A DNA stretch of 64,000 bases, from assembly GCF_014646335.1 (NCBI RefSeq), contig NZ_BMNG01000002.1, positions 434,001 through 498,000 of the forward strand. The letters run 5' to 3'. Position numbers and translations under genes: made by a program. Of the stretch, positions 60,347 through 64,000 are shown in pieces (position 1 is the stretch's first letter; each line of letters begins with the position of its first letter). The DNA is from Streptomyces lasiicapitis (GTDB lineage: Bacteria; Actinomycetota; Actinomycetes; Streptomycetales; Streptomycetaceae). The notes under the pieces were generated by a model. The model had not been told where the DNA came from. It saw only the letters and a program-made list of their open reading frames with translations, and did not search any database.

Positions 60347-61888
60347 CTACGCCTTCTCGGCGCCTGGACCGGCCTCTTGGAGCCGCCGCAGGGACGCCAC
60401 CAACTGGTCCACCTCCCCGGACGTGTTGTACAGCGCGAACGACGCGCGGGCCGCGGACTCCAGGCCGTAGTGCGCGAGCGCGGGCTGCGCGCAGTGATGG
60501 CCCGCGCGGACGGCGATCCCGTCCTTGTCGAGCCAGTTCGCGACCGACGCCGGATCGTGGCCCGCCAGCGTGAACGTCATGACCGCGATCCGCTCCGCCG
60601 CCGAGCCGATCACCTCCAGGCCCGGCACGGTAGCCATCGCCTGCATCGCGTACGACATCAGCGCCTGTTCGTACGCCGCCACGGCCTGCTGGTCGAAGCC
60701 GCGCAGCCAGTCGATCGCGGCCAGCAGGCCGACCACGCCCGAGATGTGACCGGTGCCCGCCTCCATCATGTGCGGCATCGGCGCGAACGTCGTCCGCTCG
60801 AAGCTCACCGATTCGATCATGTTGCCGCCGCCCTGCCACGGCCGCATCTCCGCCATCGCCTCGGGCGTCGCGTACAGGGCGCCGATGCCCGTCGGAGCGA
60901 ACAGCTTGTGCCCGGAGAAGGCGTAGAAGTCCGCCCCCAACTCCTGTACGTCCACGGGCATGTGGGCCACCGCCTGCGCGCCGTCCACCAGCACCTTCGC
61001 GCCGTAGCGGTGGGCGAGGGCCGTCATCTCGCGCACCGGGGGCACGGTGCCGAGCACGTTCGACGCCTGGCTCACCACGACCATCTGGGTGCGGGCGGAG
61101 AGCAGGTCGGCGTACGCGTCCTGGTCGATGTCGCCGTCCGGCGTCAGCGGCACGGGGACGACCCGCGCGCGGGTCTCCTCCGCGATCAACTGCCAGGGCA
61201 CGATGTCCGAGTGGTGCTCAAGGACGGGTACGAGGATGTCGTCACCGGGGCCGAGGTGGCCGCGGCCCCAGCTCTGCGCCACCAGGTTGATGGCCTCGGT
61301 GGTGCCCCGCACGAACATGACCGTGTCGGGCGACGGCGCCCCCAGGAACTGGGCGACCGCGTTGCGCCCCGCCTCGTACAGCTCCGTGGCCTCGCGGGCC
61401 ATGGTGTGCGCGCCGCGGTGGATGTTGGAGTTCGCCGCGCTGTAGTACGCGCTCACGGCCTCGATCACCTGGCGTGGCTTCTGCGTGGTCGCGCCGTTGT
61501 CGAGCCACACCAGCGGCTGGCCGTTGACGGTGCGGTGCAGGATCGGGACGTCCTTGCGGGCGGACTCCGGGGAGAACACGCCTGGTTGGGCGGTGGTGGG
61601 GAGGCCGGGGACCTCCGCCGGAGGTGTTGCCGGGACCGCCGTCGTGGGCGTCGTCGGGACCTCCGCCGGGGGTGTCGTCGGGACCTCCGCGGGCGCCGCC
61701 GCCGCGCCGGTGGCGGGCATCGTGGGCATCACCGGCGCCGCCGTCGGCACGGCGGCCGTGGCCGCCGCCGGTGCCGCGGGCACAGACGGCACAGCCGGCA
61801 CGGACGGCACAGCGGGCGATGACACAGCGGGCACGGACGGCGCCTGCTCAGGAGCCCGCAGCAGCGACCTGAGATCAGGAGTAGTCAT
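60347..61888 (-). CDS. SufS-type cysteine desulfurase with long disordered N-terminus (probable encapsulin cargo)
   Basis: 513 residues. Residues from about 110 form a group II cysteine desulfurase: WLDNGATTQKPRQVIEAVSA, HTMAREATELYEAGRN, PLP Lys328 in FYAFSGHKLFAPTGIGALYA, and the catalytic Cys466 in VRAGHHCAQPALAHYG. It moves sulfur from cysteine as persulfide. Residues 12-105 are almost only Pro, Ala, Val, Thr and Ser, in repeating units. Such extensions are how Family 2 encapsulin cargo is packed. It overlaps the upstream shell gene by 14 bp, so shell and cargo are made together. No other Suf genes are near. Confidence 0.92.
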   Translation of the reverse strand: MTTPDLRSLLRAPEQAPSVPAVSSPAVPSVPAVPSVPAAPAAATAAVPTAAPVMPTMPATGAAAAPAEVPTTPPAEVPTTPTTAVPATPPAEVPGLPTTAQPGVFSPESARKDVPILHRTVNGQPLVWLDNGATTQKPRQVIEAVSAYYSAANSNIHRGAHTMAREATELYEAGRNAVAQFLGAPSPDTVMFVRGTTEAINLVAQSWGRGHLGPGDDILVPVLEHHSDIVPWQLIAEETRARVVPVPLTPDGDIDQDAYADLLSARTQMVVVSQASNVLGTVPPVREMTALAHRYGAKVLVDGAQAVAHMPVDVQELGADFYAFSGHKLFAPTGIGALYATPEAMAEMRPWQGGGNMIESVSFERTTFAPMPHMMEAGTGHISGVVGLLAAIDWLRGFDQQAVAAYEQALMSYAMQAMATVPGLEVIGSAAERIAVMTFTLAGHDPASVANWLDKDGIAVRAGHHCAQPALAHYGLESAARASFALYNTSGEVDQLVASLRRLQEAGPGAEKA

Positions 61889-63308
61889 GGTAGTTGTTCA
61901 CCTCGACGTTGCGGAGCACCGCGATGGCGTCCTCGACGAGCACCGCCGTGTTGAAGTACGCCGTCAACAGGTGCGAGGTGATGCCCTTCTGGTCGGTGCC
62001 CATGTTCCGCATGGACAGGCCGGGTTCGACCTCGTCGGCGACCTCGGCGGGCCGCAGCCCGACCACGCCACGGTCGGCCTCGCCCATCCGCATGAGCAGG
62101 ATCTCCGTGGTGCCGACGGCGGCGGCCGAGCCGTTGGAGCCGGCGCCGTTGCTGAACGGCACCTTGTCGGACGGGAGCAGCGGCACACCGCGCCAGGTGA
62201 GCAGCGGACTGCCGAACCTGCTGTCGGTCACCGGGGGCACGCCCCGCCGCGTACATTCGCGGCCGAACGCGGCGATGGCCTTCGGGTGCGCGAGGAAGAA
62301 GCTGGGCTGCTTCCACACCCGCGACAGGAGCTCGTCCAGGTCGTCGGGGGTCGGCGAGCCGGTGCGCGTCTGTACCCGCTGGCCCGGCGCGACATTGTGG
62401 AACAGGCCGAACTCCGGGTGGTTGAGCAGCGCCGACTCCTGCCGCTCGCGCAGCGCCTCGATGGTGAGCAGCGCCTGCTGGCGGGTCTGGTCGACGTCGC
62501 CGCTGTAGACGTCGTGGACGCGGGTGTGGACGCGCAGGACGGTCTGCGCGAGCGTCATGTGGTACTCGCGGGGCGCGTCCTCGTAGTCGACGTACGTGGC
62601 GGGCAGGTCGGGCTCGCCGACGTGGCCGGCCGTGAGGTCGACGGGCACCTCGCCGCCGGGCCTTACGCCGTTGCCGGAGACGTACGCGGTCAGGGAGTTC
62701 CGCACCCGCTCGTCGCGCTCGGCGAGCCCCGCGAGGGCGCTCCGCTCGGCGCACAGGGCGGTGCCGGGCGTGAGGGCCTTGACGCGGTACGGCGTCGGCT
62801 CCTCGCGCGACCAGGCGCCCAGGTCGAAGAACTGGCCGTCGCCTATGACCTCGATGAGCTGTTCCTCGCCGTACCGCCCGGTCACGCGCTTCTCGGCGCG
62901 GCCCTGCACGATGATCCACAGCCGCTCGGCGGGGTCGCCCTCCTGGGCGAGGACCTGCCCGGACTCGAAGTGCACCTCGGTGAACGCGCCCGCGAGCTCG
63001 TTCAGGCAGGAGTCCTCGGCGTCCCGCAGGTAGGGCAGTTCGCGCAGGTCGCCGGGGACGACGCGGGGCGAGCCGCCGTCGTTGTGGGTGGCGATGCGGT
63101 CGTCGCCGAGCACGAAGGTACGGCGCCGGTTCACGCGGTACACGCCGGACTTGAGGTCGACCCAGGGCAGGGCGCGCAGCAGATAGCGGGGCGTGGTGCC
63201 GCGCATCTGCGGCGCGGTCTTGGTGGCGGTCGCGAGTTGCCGTGCTGCATCCGGAGAGAGCGACAGGCGGTCGTTGACGGTCACGGGAACCTCCTCGAAG
63301 ACGGGCAA
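61875..63308 (-). CDS. Family 2 encapsulin shell protein with cNMP-binding domain
   Basis: 477 residues. The N-arm and E-loop region (TPRYLLRALPWVDLKSGVYR, VNRRRTFVLGDDRIATHND) and the C-terminal part (VEPGLSMRNMGTDQKGITSH, LLTAYFNTAVLVEDAIAVLR) are the HK97-fold shell of Family 2 encapsulins (SrpI/EshA type). Residues about 95-215 form an inserted cyclic-nucleotide-binding domain (EVHFESGQVLAQEGDPAERL, WIIVQGRAEKRV), the mark of subtype 2B, to which EshA of streptomycetes belongs. The particle would enclose the cysteine desulfurase encoded by the overlapping next gene. ATG start at 63308 has a GAGG site upstream. Confidence 0.92.
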   Translation of the reverse strand: MPVFEEVPVTVNDRLSLSPDAARQLATATKTAPQMRGTTPRYLLRALPWVDLKSGVYRVNRRRTFVLGDDRIATHNDGGSPRVVPGDLRELPYLRDAEDSCLNELAGAFTEVHFESGQVLAQEGDPAERLWIIVQGRAEKRVTGRYGEEQLIEVIGDGQFFDLGAWSREEPTPYRVKALTPGTALCAERSALAGLAERDERVRNSLTAYVSGNGVRPGGEVPVDLTAGHVGEPDLPATYVDYEDAPREYHMTLAQTVLRVHTRVHDVYSGDVDQTRQQALLTIEALRERQESALLNHPEFGLFHNVAPGQRVQTRTGSPTPDDLDELLSRVWKQPSFFLAHPKAIAAFGRECTRRGVPPVTDSRFGSPLLTWRGVPLLPSDKVPFSNGAGSNGSAAAVGTTEILLMRMGEADRGVVGLRPAEVADEVEPGLSMRNMGTDQKGITSHLLTAYFNTAVLVEDAIAVLRNVEVNNYHDYS

Positions 63309-63575
63309 GGGCAGGGCCGATCGTCTTCATGCGGTTCCGTGACCACAAGGCGTAACTTTTCAACTACTTTTAGCACTAGGCCGGAAATAACCGAACACTG
63401 CAAGCGGAGGAGCGGACGTCTGCCCGTGTACAACGGGCTGTACGGCCCTCCGGCCCGCGGCACCCGTCATGCGCACTCGTCATATGCGACTGGTTTTGCT
63501 CCCCTACGGGGCTTTCGCGGCCCCCCAACGCCCCCTTATACAAGGGCCTTTGAGAACTGTGTCCGAGGACTCGGG
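63309..63575. promoter_or_regulatory. Control region upstream of the encapsulin operon
   Basis: A 267-bp gap. The part nearest the encapsulin gene is relatively AT-rich (AACTTTTCAACTACTTTTAG near 63352-63373), a likely promoter core on the minus strand. No gene is supported. Confidence 0.45.
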
Positions 63576-64000
63576 TCAGACCGGGGCGTCGCCGCGCGGC
63601 GTCGGCTTCGGCACCGGCTTGGGCACCGGCTTGGGCGACGAGTCCCGCTGGTGCGGGATCACCACGGGAAGCTCCCCCTGCCGCACGGTCACCGTCCGGG
63701 TGGGCGCGGGGACGGGGATGCCCTCGGCGCGGTAGCGGCGGTGCAGCCGCTTGATGAACTCGTGCTTGATCCGGTACTGGTCGCTGAACTCGCCGACGCC
63801 CAGGATCACCGTGAAGCCGATCCGGGAGTCGCCGAAGGTGTGGAAGCGGATGGCCGCCTCGTGGTCGGGGACGGCGCCGGTGATCTCCGTCATCACCTCG
63901 TCGACGACCTCGACGGTGACCTTCTCGACGTGGTCGAGGTCGGCGTCGTAACCGACACCCGCCTGCACCATGATCGACAACTCCTGCTCGGGGCGGGTGT
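63576..64000 (-). CDS. MscS-family mechanosensitive channel, C-terminal part
   Basis: At least 141 residues; the frame is open to the right edge so the start is outside the window. The visible part is the C-terminal alpha/beta cytoplasmic domain of MscS-type channels: LSIMVQAGVGYDADLDHVEK, VVDEVMTEITGAVPDHEAAI, VGEFSDQYRIKHEFIKRLHR and RYRAEGIPVPAPTRTV, the last being the conserved MscS end. A Lys-Pro-Val-Pro repeat tail follows (SPKPVPKPVPKPTP). Such channels release solutes on osmotic downshock. The membrane helices are not in view. Confidence 0.82.
   Translation of the reverse strand, partial: TRPEQELSIMVQAGVGYDADLDHVEKVTVEVVDEVMTEITGAVPDHEAAIRFHTFGDSRIGFTVILGVGEFSDQYRIKHEFIKRLHRRYRAEGIPVPAPTRTVTVRQGELPVVIPHQRDSSPKPVPKPVPKPTPRGDAPV

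Overview
The window is high-GC actinobacterial DNA, almost certainly from a Streptomyces chromosome. The signs are strong G/C bias at third codon positions, frequent GTG starts, ATGA-coupled operons and, above all, a complete Streptomyces-type prodiginine (red) gene cluster. No rRNA, tRNA or CRISPR was seen. Family names come from recognising motifs by eye; no search could be run.

Left part (1-25.2 kb). A secreted protein is cut by the left edge. Then come three copies of a two-gene cassette: a ribbon-helix-helix (RHH) protein followed by a DUF4097 'toastrack' beta-repeat protein. Copy A is at 545-2067, copy B at 13019-14511 and copy C at 20300-21656. Copy C runs on into a DrrA/DrrB-type ABC exporter. 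A fourth RHH-family start (copy D, minus strand, 16866-16177) is a chimera: its N-terminal half matches the RHH proteins and its C-terminal half matches the C-terminal domain of the DrrA ATPase. A fifth control region (E, 17305-17355) lies upstream of an MMPL transporter. All five control regions carry the same array: 8-bp TGGCGCCA-like boxes in 11-bp steps, the last box ending exactly on the A of an ATG. I read this as one autoregulated export/envelope regulon, and it is the most novel item in the window.

Between copies A and B lies a small set of genes that together look like a piperazic-acid precursor cassette. It has a transposase-fold protein lacking a catalytic Asp, an LmbU-family regulator, a PaiB/KtzT-like putative piperazate synthase divergent from a KtzI-like ornithine N-hydroxylase, an MbtH protein, and argJ-argB-argD for ornithine supply with no argC beside them. 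No NRPS is present. A cytochrome P450 lies between copies B and D, and an amidohydrolase and a Ppx/GppA-like protein lie between copy C and the red cluster.

Red cluster (26.5-57.8 kb). The genes are redG-H-I-J-(LK)-M-N-O-Q-P on minus, a small ORF with redR-T-U-V on plus, redZ on plus, and redY-W-X-D on minus. Roles follow the known prodiginine pathway. RedM/O/W load and oxidise proline to pyrrole. RedX/N/Q (with RedU activation), RedV and RedI build 4-methoxy-2,2'-bipyrrole-5-carbaldehyde. RedP/R/Q and RedL/K make 2-undecylpyrrole. RedH condenses the halves, and the Rieske enzyme RedG would cyclise the alkyl chain. Unusual points are a RedL-RedK fusion, a Ser-less extra carrier domain, a TTA-free redZ, a Cys-to-Glu N-terminal KS half in RedX, a 41-residue ORF coupled to redR, and a 13-unit 26-bp tandem repeat before redV.

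Right part (58-64 kb). A probably leaderless TetR gene is coupled to a two-gene ABC transporter. Next come a cysteine desulfurase and a Family 2 encapsulin shell carrying a cyclic-nucleotide-binding domain, then the C-terminal end of an MscS-type channel.
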